From contig NZ_JAFEWD010000008.1 of the NCBI RefSeq assembly GCF_017355855.1, forward strand, positions 1-64,000: a stretch of 64,000 nucleotides of DNA, written 5' to 3'. This document shows, in pieces, positions 26,830-37,557 of this stretch (positions are counted from its first letter, which is position 1; the number at the start of each line of letters is the position of its first letter). The notes under the pieces are model-generated. The model was given only the letters and a program-made list of their open reading frames with translations. It searched no databases and was not told where the DNA came from. This DNA is from Pedobacter sp. SYSU D00535. Its GTDB lineage: Bacteria; Bacteroidota; Bacteroidia; Sphingobacteriales; Sphingobacteriaceae. The translations under genes and the position numbers were made by a program.

Positions 26830-27708
26830 TTATTTTAGGTTGTGGAGTTCCTGACCGATGCGCTCGAACGTCTTCTCGCTCACGTTCACTAGTGGTAAAC
26901 GCAGGGCATCTTCGCAAATTCCTAACTGCTTCAATGCCGCTTTTACGCCGGCAGGGTTTCCTTCGCAGAATAGCAGAGAAGCCAGTGGAAGTAATTGGTA
27001 ATGTAATTTTTGGGCTTCTTTGAACTTGCCTTCCAAACACAGGCGGACCATGTTCGAAAATATACGTGGAACAGCATTTCCTATCACCGAGATAATGCCG
27101 GCAGCACCCATCGCAATAAGCGGCAGTGTAACGCCATCATCTCCTGAGATGAACAGAAAATCCTCTGGTTTATCTTTCAGGATCTGATTGAACTGATCAA
27201 AATTCCCCGACGCTTCCTTTACAGCGATGATATTCTTGAAATCGTGTGCTAAACGTAGCGTAGTCTCGGGGGCTAAATTACTTCCGGTACGACCCGGAAC
27301 ATTATAAAGGATGATCGGGAGTGAAGCTGCTTCAGCAATCGCTCTATAGTGCTGGTACATCCCCTCCTGGATAGGCTTGTTATAATAGGGACTAACGGAA
27401 AGAATAGCATCATAGCCGGATACATTAAATTGCTGTACCTTCGAAACAATTTCCCTGGTGTCATTCCCGCCAATTCCAGCTACGAGCGGAACACGTCCGG
27501 CGACCGTCTCAGCTGTAAATTCCCAAACAGCTTTCTTTTCATCGTCGTTAAGAGTCGCTGATTCTCCGGTAGTACCGAGGGAAACAAGGTACTCTACCCC
27601 GCCTTCTATCAAGTGATTAATCAGATTTTTTAGGCCTGAAAAATCCACCTCCCTGTTTGTGTCAAAAGGAGTAACCATCGCTACCCCAGTTCCTATAAAT
27701 TTGTTCAT
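26830..27708 (-). CDS. dapA: 4-hydroxy-tetrahydrodipicolinate synthase
   Basis: Cytosolic aldolase-class enzyme that condenses pyruvate with L-aspartate semialdehyde, the committed step to diaminopimelate and lysine. From the chosen ATG it has 292 residues. Catalytic residues visible are T46-T47 (LGTTGESATL), Y135 (ILYNVPGRTG), R140 and the Schiff-base lysine K164 (IAVKEASGN). A longer frame opens upstream at 27768, but the ATG at 27708 gives the standard MNKFIGTGVAMVTPF start. The product feeds MurE in the dcw cluster. Confidence 0.97.
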   Translation of the reverse strand: MNKFIGTGVAMVTPFDTNREVDFSGLKNLINHLIEGGVEYLVSLGTTGESATLNDDEKKAVWEFTAETVAGRVPLVAGIGGNDTREIVSKVQQFNVSGYDAILSVSPYYNKPIQEGMYQHYRAIAEAASLPIILYNVPGRTGSNLAPETTLRLAHDFKNIIAVKEASGNFDQFNQILKDKPEDFLFISGDDGVTLPLIAMGAAGIISVIGNAVPRIFSNMVRLCLEGKFKEAQKLHYQLLPLASLLFCEGNPAGVKAALKQLGICEDALRLPLVNVSEKTFERIGQELHNLK

Positions 27709-27824
27709 TGATCTGATTGAATCTGGCCCTAATTTTACCAATAATACAGGATGGAAAGCTTGAACCAAAAGTGGGTGCTAATTTAACACCCTAATTTGCA
27801 ATTTGAAAGAATGTTTTGAACTTA

Positions 27825-30048
<2,224 letters not shown>

Positions 30049-30114
30049 GGTTTTCATAATCCTTTAATAAGTTTAAGTATTTGTGTTACTTTGGATTTTC
30101 GATAGGATCCATTC

Positions 30115-30300
30115 ATGGAAGATGTTAAAAAACTAAGAATTTCTTTTTTTATAAACCTGGCGCTGACTTTCCTGGCTTTGGGCTCCCTGCTAACGAGTTT
30201 GCAATCGGGTGAAGCTTACCGGATTGTCTTTGCTTTGACAGCCTCTGTGGGGTTCAGTATTTATTCTATTATCTTGCTGGCAAAGCTGATTAAAAGATAG
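30115..30300 (+). CDS. small two-helix membrane protein, unknown function
   Basis: A 61-residue frame encoding MEDVKKLRIS, a first hydrophobic helix (FFINLALTFLALGSLLTS), a short loop (LQSGEAYRI) and a second helix (VFALTASVGFSIYSIILLA) before a basic end (KLIKR). This layout and the clean ATG support a real gene rather than a chance frame. It stands alone, with ligA divergent on one side and the broken MBL gene convergent on the other. No family is recognised. Confidence 0.6.
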   Translation: MEDVKKLRISFFINLALTFLALGSLLTSLQSGEAYRIVFALTASVGFSIYSIILLAKLIKR

Positions 30301-30308
30301 GTTTTAGG

Positions 30309-31304
30309 TCAGGATTTCCACCAATTGCTGTTCATAGGCTGCCGGGTATTTACAGTTTGACCAGGAGCAGGAATGAGTAAATCGATCTGCTTTTCCGAGG
30401 CATAAGCCAGGAGTTGCTCAATGGGTTCGTCCCAGGGATGAAGAGCCAGATTGAAGGTTCCCCAGTGGATGGGGAGCATCAGTTTTCCTTTCAGCATTTT
30501 ATGGGCGTCGGCTGCTTTGTACGGGCCCATGTGAATGTCTTCCCAATCCTCATTGGCAGCACCGATTTCGAGGGCACAAAGATCAAAAGGGCCGTATTTA
30601 TTGCCAATATCCGCAAAGCCGGGAAACATGCCCGAATCAGCACCATAATACATTCGATGACTGGGACCAAGCAACACCCAGGAGGCCCAGAGCGTTTTGA
30701 ACCGATCGTTGATTCACCTACCTGAAAAGTGGCGGGCAGGAGTGGCTGCAATTTTGAAACCCGGCGCAATCTCCTTTTCTGTCCACCAGTCGAACTCTGT
30801 AATATTACCAGGCGCCACTCCGAAGCCTTGCAGTCGGGCTCCTACTCCCAGGGGACAAAAGAAGTGGTTTTGCGCCAGCGTCCTGACGGTAGAAGCATCC
30901 AGGTGATCGTAATGATCGTGGGAGATGATAATGCCGTCCAGCGGAGGCAGTTCTTTCAGGGGAAGTGGAGGTTCGAAAAAGCGTTTCGGACCGATGAAGC
31001 TGAAAGGTGAAACGCGTTCTGCCCAGACTGAGTCGGTTAGGAATCGTTTTCCGTCGATGTCTATCAGCAAGGTTGAATGTCCCAGCCAGGTAACGCGAAG
31101 CTCATCTGGAGGCAGATGCTGAAGGGTAGGAAGATGGGTTTTAAAAGGACCGAGCGGCGTTTGCGGCTCCCGCAAGTGTTTGTTCTTATCGAAAAAGTTC
31201 TCCCGCAAGATTTTCAGGAAGGCGCCCTGTTTGGTAACCACTGTAGGGAGTGGGTTTTTAAAAACTTTTCCGTTGAAATTTGGGGAATTGTAGCTTTTGC
31301 CCAT
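30309..31304 (-). pseudogene. MBL-fold metallohydrolase (UlaG/NAPE-PLD type) broken by an in-frame TGA
   Basis: The full frame of 331 codons is intact except for one TGA at 30714-30716. Upstream codons give an MBL N-terminal half with LGHSTLLIDIDG and the metal motif HDHYDHLD; the half ends at TPARHFSGR. Downstream codons continue in the same frame as INDRFKTLWASWVLLGPSHR, then YYGADSGMF and LPIHWGTF, the remaining metal ligands. Family members have Gly at the TGA position (HFSGRG), so one base change (GGA to TGA) explains it. Likely a recent nonsense mutation or a sequence error. If intact the enzyme would be a Zn-dependent lipid or phosphodiester hydrolase. Confidence 0.85.
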
Positions 31305-31356
31305 GCCTGTTCAATTAGTTGGATAAACGACAAGGAAGGGTAGATGTTTGGAGCAC

Positions 31357-32031
31357 TTAATTGATGCGCCTGTCGATCTCATTAAAGATCTCCATAAATT
31401 CGTCCTTGAGACGTCTTTGATAGTCGATGAGCACGCTGGTGAGCTGCAGTTTTTGAGTTTCGCTGAAGGGGTCGGACCAAAGTCGCATGCAAATACGCGT
31501 AAGTGCGTACATGATATTATTAGCTTCCCGGTAGCTGTTGAGGTAGGAAGCCTCGATGAATTCGTCGAGGAATCTGAAAAACCGGTCCGTTTGTTCAACC
31601 TGGTTGATCTTAAGGAACTGATTCAGGGCCAATTGATCTGCGGCGGCAATTTGTTCATAGAAGCTTTCTGCCTCCAGCACTGATTCAGTCAGCAGAAGCG
31701 CATCCAGCATCAGCTCGAGCGCGATATGGGCTACAAAGGAGGGCCTTACTAATGAGTTGCTTAAAACAGGCACGATTTGCAGTTTGATATTTTCGGTGTG
31801 CCGGCAGAAAAAGTCGGAAGAGTGAAAGATCTTGTCTACCTCGAGATGTCTTTTCCAGCCAATTAAGAGGCTCCTGAGGTGATCGTTCTCTTTAAATTTC
31901 TCTTCCTGTTTCTCCGGGCGTAAGCACCAATCTTTGCTGGCGTTCTTCACCAAATCCGGCAATACCATTCCTATCACCCTATCGGGATCTGTTGTAAACC
32001 GATCAAAATAGTAATGGGACAGGAAGTTCAT
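31357..32031 (-). CDS. acyl carrier protein phosphodiesterase-like protein (AcpH family)
   Basis: A 224-residue cytosolic, mostly helical protein. The start MNFLSHYYFDR and VIGMVLPDLVKN match the beginning of the AcpH/DUF479 family, whose characterised member removes the phosphopantetheine arm from acyl carrier protein. An Asp in LPDL and several His residues (HLRSLLIGWKRHLEVDKIFHSS) are retained. Bacteroidota members are distant from E. coli AcpH, so activity is uncertain. It lies 56 bp downstream of a Nudix gene on the same strand. Confidence 0.7.
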   Translation of the reverse strand: MNFLSHYYFDRFTTDPDRVIGMVLPDLVKNASKDWCLRPEKQEEKFKENDHLRSLLIGWKRHLEVDKIFHSSDFFCRHTENIKLQIVPVLSNSLVRPSFVAHIALELMLDALLLTESVLEAESFYEQIAAADQLALNQFLKINQVEQTDRFFRFLDEFIEASYLNSYREANNIMYALTRICMRLWSDPFSETQKLQLTSVLIDYQRRLKDEFMEIFNEIDRRIN

Positions 32032-32087
32032 AGGTTAAAGTAACGCCTGTTACTAGCGCTACTGTAGAATATAGTGAAAAAGGCCGA

Positions 32088-32657
32088 CTAAATCAGGTTT
32101 TTTATGATGGCATGCTGCAAAAGCACGATCGTTTTTACATCCTTTATTTTTCCGGAAAGTAATTTTTCACGGGCTTCCTGTGCTGAAAGCTCCACCAATT
32201 CAATTTGTTCACCTTCATCCTCTAATCCTCCTCCACTATTAACCTTCATGTCGGGGGAATATTTTCCGAAATAAAAATGTACATATTCAGAAAAGGCTGC
32301 CGGAGAGGTGTATGCTTCAGCGACTTTCTCAATCTCAGATATCCGGTAGCCAGTTTCTTCTTCAACTTCCCGCACAACGGCATGTTCGGGAAACTCGCCT
32401 TCGTCAATGAGTCCTGCACAAGCCTCTAAAATCGCTTCATCTTTTCCAAGATAAACAGGAAGGCGGAATTGACGAGTTAGTAGCACTGTCCGTCGGTCAG
32501 GATCATAAAGTAAAATAGTGGTAGCAGCAGGACGGAAGAAAATTTCTCTTTCCTGGGTTACCGTTTTCCCTTTTTCGGTCTTCTCTATCCTGAAGAGCTC
32601 CAGTTTTGAATGGTTTTCTGACAGTGTTTTCTGTTCGATGATTTTTACTTCTGGCAT
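32088..32657 (-). CDS. Nudix hydrolase (ADP-sugar/GDP-mannose pyrophosphatase type)
   Basis: A 189-residue Nudix enzyme from the ATG at 32657; a TTG at 32678 is a weaker start. The Nudix box is complete (GLIDEGEFPEHAVVREVEEETG), with the REVEEE metal-binding core. LEACAGLIDEGE and EYVHFYFGKYS resemble the ADP-ribose/NudK subgroup that splits nucleoside diphosphate sugars. The substrate cannot be fixed from sequence. It probably shares a transcript with the AcpH-like gene downstream and is divergent from tyrS. Confidence 0.85.
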   Translation of the reverse strand: MPEVKIIEQKTLSENHSKLELFRIEKTEKGKTVTQEREIFFRPAATTILLYDPDRRTVLLTRQFRLPVYLGKDEAILEACAGLIDEGEFPEHAVVREVEEETGYRISEIEKVAEAYTSPAAFSEYVHFYFGKYSPDMKVNSGGGLEDEGEQIELVELSAQEAREKLLSGKIKDVKTIVLLQHAIIKNLI

Positions 32658-32708
32658 GCAACTAAAACAGGAGTACAAAGCCGGCAGTTTTTAATTTCTC
32701 AATTCTTC

Positions 32709-32716
32709 TATCTTTG
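32709..32716 (+). promoter_or_regulatory. -7 element of the tyrS promoter
   Basis: TATCTTTG matches TAnnTTTG and lies 21 nt before the tyrS ATG. A T-rich stretch (32688-32692) stands at the place of the -33 element, without a clear TTG. Confidence 0.5.
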
Positions 32717-32736
32717 CAGCCTTAAATACCCATAAG

Positions 32737-34023
32737 ATGAACTTTGTAGAAGAATTACGCTGGCGTGGCATGCTGCACGATATAATGCCCGGAACTGAGG
32801 AAGAGCTGAATAAAGGTATGGTGTCGGGGTATATTGGCTTTGACCCTACTGCCGACTCTCTTCACGTTGGCCATCTTACACAAATCATGACCCTTATTCA
32901 CTTTCAGCGGGCAGGACACAAGCCTTTTGCTTTAGTTGGAGGCGCAACAGGAATGGTTGGCGATCCTTCGGGCAAATCTGCTGAGCGGAATCTGCTTTCT
33001 GAGGATGTTCTTAACCGGAACGTGGAGGCATTGAAATCGCAGCTGAGTAAGTTTTTAAATTTCGATAGCGATGCGCCCAACAGTGCTGAAATGGTGAATA
33101 ACTACGACTGGTTTAAGAGCTTTAGTTTTTTGGAGTTCATTCGTGATGTTGGGAAACATATCACTGTCAATTATATGATGGCCAAGGATTCGGTAAGAAA
33201 GCGACTGGAAGGAGAAACGGGAATGTCTTTTACTGAATTTACTTACCAGCTGGTTCAGGGGTACGACTTCTACTGGCTTTGGAAAAATAAAAACTGTCTG
33301 GTTCAGATGGGTGGTTCTGACCAGTGGGGAAACATCGTGACCGGTACTGAGCTGATTCGTCGGAAAGAAGCGGGTACGGCTTTTGCCATCACTACGCAGC
33401 TGATTAAAAAGTCCGACGGAACCAAGTTCGGTAAAACAGAAAGTGGCGCCGTTTGGCTCGACGCTAAAAAGACTTCGCCCTACAAGTTCTACCAGTTCTG
33501 GCTAAATGCAGCCGATGATGACGCAAAAAATTGGATCCGCATATTCTCTTTGAAAGGAAAGGAGGAGATTGAGGCAATAGAAAAAGAGCACGATGCAGCT
33601 CCGCACTTGCGTATTGTTCAGAAAGCATTGGCCGAGGAGATCACCATTCGCACGCACTCTGAGCAAGCCTTGCAAACCGCTCTAAAAACTTCCGAGTTTC
33701 TTTTTGGGACAGGAGGTGTTGAGTTCCTCGAGCAGCTAAGTGACGAGGAAGTGCTGGAAGTTTTTGAAGGGGTACCTCAATTTCAGGTAACTAAGGCGGA
33801 GTTAGAAGGAGGACTAAACGTGACAGATCTTTTGGCCGACCGCTCGAAAGTTTTCTCGTCAAAAGGGGAAGCTAAAAAAATGATCCAGGGTGGGGGAGTA
33901 TCCATTAACCGTCAGAAGGTTGCCGATCAGGCTCAGGTTGTCTCGGCATCTGATTTGGTTAAAGGTAAGTATCTGATCGCTCAAAAAGGTAAGAAGAACT
34001 ATTTTCTGCTGATCGCTGAATAG
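32737..34023 (+). CDS. tyrS: tyrosine--tRNA ligase
   Basis: Class I aminoacyl-tRNA synthetase (428 residues) that charges tRNA-Tyr. The HIGH-type motif is HVGH at 43-46 and the KMSKS-type motif is KFGKT at 230-234. TyrRS residues include [15 protein letters not shown] and [14 protein letters not shown]. The C-terminal S4-like RNA-binding domain covers about 355-428. Stop is followed within 20 bp by a strong terminator. Confidence 0.97.
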   Translation: MNFVEELRWRGMLHDIMPGTEEELNKGMVSGYIGFDPTADSLHVGHLTQIMTLIHFQRAGHKPFALVGGATGMVGDPSGKSAERNLLSEDVLNRNVEALKSQLSKFLNFDSDAPNSAEMVNNYDWFKSFSFLEFIRDVGKHITVNYMMAKDSVRKRLEGETGMSFTEFTYQLVQGYDFYWLWKNKNCLVQMGGSDQWGNIVTGTELIRRKEAGTAFAITTQLIKKSDGTKFGKTESGAVWLDAKKTSPYKFYQFWLNAADDDAKNWIRIFSLKGKEEIEAIEKEHDAAPHLRIVQKALAEEITIRTHSEQALQTALKTSEFLFGTGGVEFLEQLSDEEVLEVFEGVPQFQVTKAELEGGLNVTDLLADRSKVFSSKGEAKKMIQGGGVSINRQKVADQAQVVSASDLVKGKYLIAQKGKKNYFLLIAE

Positions 34024-34040
34024 TTGGACGCTGATAAACG

Positions 34041-34072
34041 AAAAAGGCCGGGAGGAACTCCTGGCCTTTTTT
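34041..34072. terminator. bidirectional rho-independent terminator
   Basis: AAAAAGGCCGGGAG (34041-34054), a 3-nt loop and CTCCTGGCCTTTTT (34058-34071) pair over 14 positions with one G-T. A-run on one side and T-run on the other let it end both tyrS and the minus-strand glycosyltransferase operon, whose last gene stops at 34075. Confidence 0.88.
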
Positions 34073-34074
34073 AT

Positions 34075-35007
34075 TTAATTTCTCAGGTTCGTCTCGCGGA
34101 CGATATATTCAGGGCGCTGTTTCGACTGCATAAAAAGTTTGCCGAGGTACATTCCGATTACTCCCAGGATCAGCAACTGAAGTCCTCCAAAAAAAGCTAC
34201 TGTAACGATGAGCGATGCCCAACCGGAAATAGTTTCGCCCCGGAAATAGCTGATGAACGCGTAGGGGATATACAGCAAAGAAAGGCTGGAAATAATCAAA
34301 CCAAGGTACATCGCCAGGTGAAGTGGTTTTACGCTAAAGCTGGTAAGTCCTGAGGAGGCGAGTTTAATCATTTTCTGAAGCGAATACTTCGTTTCCCCAT
34401 GCAGCCGTACGCTGTGATCGTACTCTACTACGGCTTTTTTGAAACCCATCCAGGAGATGAGCCCACGGAAGAAAATGTCTTTTTCATTCAGATCTTTGAT
34501 GACGTTTACCAGCTTACGGTCTATGAGCCTGAAATCAGGCGAATTCGGTTCAACGGGAATATCCGTCAGGAAACTCATTAAACGATAAAAAGCCCGTGAG
34601 GTACTCTCTTTAAAAGCCCCCGCATTTTGTACCGCTCCTCTTCTTTTGCAAACCACCACTTCAAAGCCTTCTTCCCACTTATGGATCAGCTCTTCCACTA
34701 CCTCAGGCGGATTTTGCAGGTCAGCATCCATACAGATCACGGCGTCCCCGGAAGAGTAATCGTAGCCAGCCCTCAAGGCGTTCTGTTGACCGAAATTCCT
34801 GGAAAAGTCGATGTAGAAGAGGTTGTTGTACTGATTGGAAAGCTGCTTCAAAACATCCAGACTCTTGTCCCTGCTTCCATCATTGATGAAAATCAGTTCA
34901 AGAGAATAGGGTAATCGCTCAAAGAGTCTATACAGTTTCTCTGTCAACAAGGGCAGATTCTGCTCTTCGTTGTAGGCGGGTATGATAACGGATATGACCT
35001 TATTCAT
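34075..35007 (-). CDS. GT2-family glycosyltransferase (polyprenyl-phosphate sugar synthase type)
   Basis: A 310-residue membrane-anchored GT-A enzyme. The N-terminal domain has VIIPAYNEEQNLPLL at 7-21, the metal-binding DAD at 94-96 (MDADLQNPPE) and RLIDRKLV near 155. Two hydrophobic helices follow near 230-290. This is the layout of ArnC/GtrB/DPM1 enzymes that load a sugar onto undecaprenyl or dolichyl phosphate. The donor is unknown. It overlaps by 8 bp the GT87-like gene, a partner class that uses such lipid-linked sugars, which supports a joint pathway. Confidence 0.85.
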   Translation of the reverse strand: MNKVISVIIPAYNEEQNLPLLTEKLYRLFERLPYSLELIFINDGSRDKSLDVLKQLSNQYNNLFYIDFSRNFGQQNALRAGYDYSSGDAVICMDADLQNPPEVVEELIHKWEEGFEVVVCKRRGAVQNAGAFKESTSRAFYRLMSFLTDIPVEPNSPDFRLIDRKLVNVIKDLNEKDIFFRGLISWMGFKKAVVEYDHSVRLHGETKYSLQKMIKLASSGLTSFSVKPLHLAMYLGLIISSLSLLYIPYAFISYFRGETISGWASLIVTVAFFGGLQLLILGVIGMYLGKLFMQSKQRPEYIVRETNLRN

Positions 35008-36151
35008 TTACTGTCGCTGGTCTCTTTAAAAAATAACTTTCTCTAAGCACTTCCAGCCAGACTAAAAGACAAGGTAGTGCCTTGAGCCGATGTTCGCGTA
35101 TAAAAGTTCTCGCTTCGGCTGGAAAAAGATCCGTAGGTGATAAACTGGTTAGCACCAGGGCAAATATCAGCAAAAAGTGATCCCAGGCGTTCTTTTGCGG
35201 CTTTGTTACATACCAGATGGCCACGCCAACAAAGGCAATGATATAAGTTGCAGATTCTGAACCTGTAGAAAAGAGCACCGCGAACAGCAGCACGGCTGCC
35301 AGAAGCAGCATCCGGTACCGATCATTGGATAGCTGCTTAAAGTTGAGCAACACCATGGCGGACATCAGGATTAGTCCCACCCCTAATATGTAGGCAGTTG
35401 GGGCATCCGGGTAGATGTTTCGCTGGATCAAACCCATCACCGATACATTCTGCATGGTAGAGGTCAGGTTTAAACCGTTTTTCCGCGAAAGTGCAGCTGC
35501 CCAATCATGATAACCCTCCAGTTGGAATGTCCAGGAGGAAATAAACAGAGGTAATAAGGCTAGCAGTACGGTGAAAGCAGCAAAGGAAACGACAAAGACC
35601 ACGTATCGGCGGGCGAAAAGGATGAACGCAAAACCTACGATACCATAAAGTTTTATGAGGAAACCAATTGCAATCATTAGTCCCGCCAGAATCTCTTTAT
35701 GCTTAATCGCAAAAATATATGTGAAGATCACCAACGCTGTGGTAAAGGGATTGATCTGCAGGTTCAGCAGAGAAGTGATCAGCTCATGGGTGGATATCAG
35801 GAGAATGAGATTTCTTTGTTTAACGGTTAACGGAAGTTTCCAGATCGCCCAGAAAAGCATCAGCGAGTTGAAAAGCGCCCAGAGTACAGCGCCTGCCATA
35901 TCCGGAAGCAGTGCAAATGGCGCAAAGAACAATCCGAAAAAAGGGCCGTAGTGGTTGTTGTCCAAAAAATATTCCGGTTGCCTTTGGTAAAGCGGATGAT
36001 TATTTAAGGTGTTAATGAAAACGTGTTTAAAAATGAGGTAGTTGTTATGACTGTTAGTCGATACCTGTTTGACAGCCGATACAACTGGCAGAATAATCCA
36101 AAGTACAAGGAGTAAGCGGGTGTAACCGATCTTTTGAAGGAATTTTTGCAT
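35000..36151 (-). CDS. GT87/DUF2029-like membrane glycosyltransferase
   Basis: A 383-residue integral membrane protein with about ten hydrophobic helices. Features of the DUF2029/GT87 group are seen: a short N-terminal helix, NHYGPFFGLFFAPFALLPD near 66-84 and a following helix bundle with GFLIKLYGIVGFAFILFARRY near 163-183. GT87 members transfer mannose or related sugars from polyprenyl phosphate on the outer face of the inner membrane. The adjoining GT2 gene would supply that donor. Acceptor unknown; assignment is from topology and motifs. Confidence 0.7.
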   Translation of the reverse strand: MQKFLQKIGYTRLLLVLWIILPVVSAVKQVSTNSHNNYLIFKHVFINTLNNHPLYQRQPEYFLDNNHYGPFFGLFFAPFALLPDMAGAVLWALFNSLMLFWAIWKLPLTVKQRNLILLISTHELITSLLNLQINPFTTALVIFTYIFAIKHKEILAGLMIAIGFLIKLYGIVGFAFILFARRYVVFVVSFAAFTVLLALLPLFISSWTFQLEGYHDWAAALSRKNGLNLTSTMQNVSVMGLIQRNIYPDAPTAYILGVGLILMSAMVLLNFKQLSNDRYRMLLLAAVLLFAVLFSTGSESATYIIAFVGVAIWYVTKPQKNAWDHFLLIFALVLTSLSPTDLFPAEARTFIREHRLKALPCLLVWLEVLRESYFLKRPATVNE

Positions 36152-36193
36152 TGATGAGTCGAAAATAGGAAAAAATAAGGAGAGCGATATTTG

Positions 36194-37180
36194 CTATTGG
36201 ACCAAAAGATTGCAGCCCCGGATATCACTATTGTCAAAGCGACCTAAAACTTCGAAAGCTCTGTTGTTTAGTCTTCCAAGATCCTGAGTAGCAATGAAGG
36301 CACAGGAGTGAAGGTTTGCCAGGTCGATGATGTTCAGTGCCCCGGTTCTTCCTTCTTCTAGATAGTGGAATGGATCGTTGGTGTCCCTTACCAAAACCCG
36401 CATCCAGGCGGGGCATTCGAAAATGCCATTCCCTTTCGAATAAGCCTGTGAAAGTAGCTCAGTCATCCCATATTCTGAGTGGATGCGCGCTACTCCAAAG
36501 CCTGTCGTTAACGCCAAATGTAATTCTTCCCGGATCATCTCCTTTCTTTTGCCTTTCATCCCACCTGTTTCCATCACTATTAAGTTGGGAAAGTCGACTT
36601 GATACTGTTCAATAAAATCGAGCAATGCATAGGTAACACCAATCAGAATCACCTTCTCATTCTGGTCTCTTAGCTGAACCAATGTTTCATAAAGTTCTCG
36701 GTGGTTGTACAGAAAGTATCCACTAGCTGGTTTTTCGCTTTCGTGGATCAACGCATCGACCATATAGATCAGGGATGACCCTTCACGCTCCAGGTAGGAG
36801 GGAAGCAAAGCAAGGACCGAGTACTGCCGGATGTCGCCATAAAACAGCCGAAAACCCTTCCGGAAGCTTTCTTCATACAGCGCGATATTTCTCACGGGAT
36901 GTTTGCTTGTACTCATGCCAGTTGTTCCTGAGCTGGAGAAAACGACTTCCGGCTGGACATTTTCCCCACACCAGATCTCGTGTGATTTAAAGAACTCTAT
37001 GGGTAAAAAGGGGATGTCCCGCATCTGTTTTATTTCCTCTGGTATTATCCGCAAAGCTGTAAGGAACTTCCTGTACACCGGGTTAGCCACTGCCTGGTAA
37101 CGAAATACCTGGAGGGCGACAGTTTCAAACTCTTCTTCTGTCTTTATTGAAAAGATTTGCGCTGCGGATATCTGATTCAC
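36194..37180 (-). CDS. LuxE/PaaK-like acyl-protein synthetase
   Basis: A 328-residue adenylate-forming-type protein. The nucleotide loop is SSSGTTGMSTSKH near 81-93. Further motifs are SVLALLPSYLEREGSSLIYM, METGGMKGKRKEM and IHSEYGMTELLSQAY, typical of LuxE acyl-protein synthetases. LuxE activates a fatty acid as acyl-AMP and passes it to a Cys. No luxCD genes are present, so the substrate here is unknown. A TTG at 37225 gives 15 more residues; the GTG at 37180 is preferred since a TATCTTTG promoter-like element lies just upstream. Tightly packed with membrane-protein and glycosyltransferase genes. Confidence 0.75.
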   Translation of the reverse strand: MNQISAAQIFSIKTEEEFETVALQVFRYQAVANPVYRKFLTALRIIPEEIKQMRDIPFLPIEFFKSHEIWCGENVQPEVVFSSSGTTGMSTSKHPVRNIALYEESFRKGFRLFYGDIRQYSVLALLPSYLEREGSSLIYMVDALIHESEKPASGYFLYNHRELYETLVQLRDQNEKVILIGVTYALLDFIEQYQVDFPNLIVMETGGMKGKRKEMIREELHLALTTGFGVARIHSEYGMTELLSQAYSKGNGIFECPAWMRVLVRDTNDPFHYLEEGRTGALNIIDLANLHSCAFIATQDLGRLNNRAFEVLGRFDNSDIRGCNLLVQ

Positions 37181-37205
37181 CCCGCAAAGATAAATAGAAG
37201 AATGA

Positions 37206-37556
37206 TTACCTCTTAGTAAAAGCAAGGCGACAATAATATCCCGCTAAAGCGGCAACACCTGCTGCCAGTCCCCCAATCAATGCAGTAACCATCAGCATTA
37301 TCACCCAGTTGAAGTTCCAGGCAGGTAACATAAATAGCTGTCCGACTCGATTTGCAAGGATATTCTCGTTCTCGAGGGTATGAATAAGAGCAATAACAGC
37401 CCACAGAAGAGCAACTGCGTAAAAGGCGGATTGAAATGCATTTCTTCCGCTGTAGGCTTTCCAGAACGAAAAGCCAAAAGCAAGCGGTCCGATGATCCAC
37501 CAGGGTAAAAAGAATTGAAACAGCAGGCAGCTAAATGCGATAAGTAAAAAAAGCAT
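37206..37556 (-). CDS. small four-helix membrane protein, unknown function
   Basis: A 116-residue protein made almost wholly of four hydrophobic helices (LLIAFSCLLFQFFLPWWIIG, an Ala/Phe-rich second, a Trp-rich third near AWNFNWVIMLMV, and LIGGLAAGVAALAGYY) with a basic end. It starts one base after the penicillin-acylase-like gene stops, and its 3' end lies 25 bp before the LuxE-like start, so it is surely co-transcribed. No family recognised; a helper or channel-like role cannot be told from sequence. Confidence 0.65.
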   Translation of the reverse strand: MLFLLIAFSCLLFQFFLPWWIIGPLAFGFSFWKAYSGRNAFQSAFYAVALLWAVIALIHTLENENILANRVGQLFMLPAWNFNWVIMLMVTALIGGLAAGVAALAGYYCRLAFTKR

Positions 37557-37557
37557 C

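Noticed and set aside
30714-30716. In-frame TGA as a selenocysteine codon in the MBL gene
   Set aside because: Family members have Gly here, not Cys, and no SECIS-like hairpin was seen just downstream.
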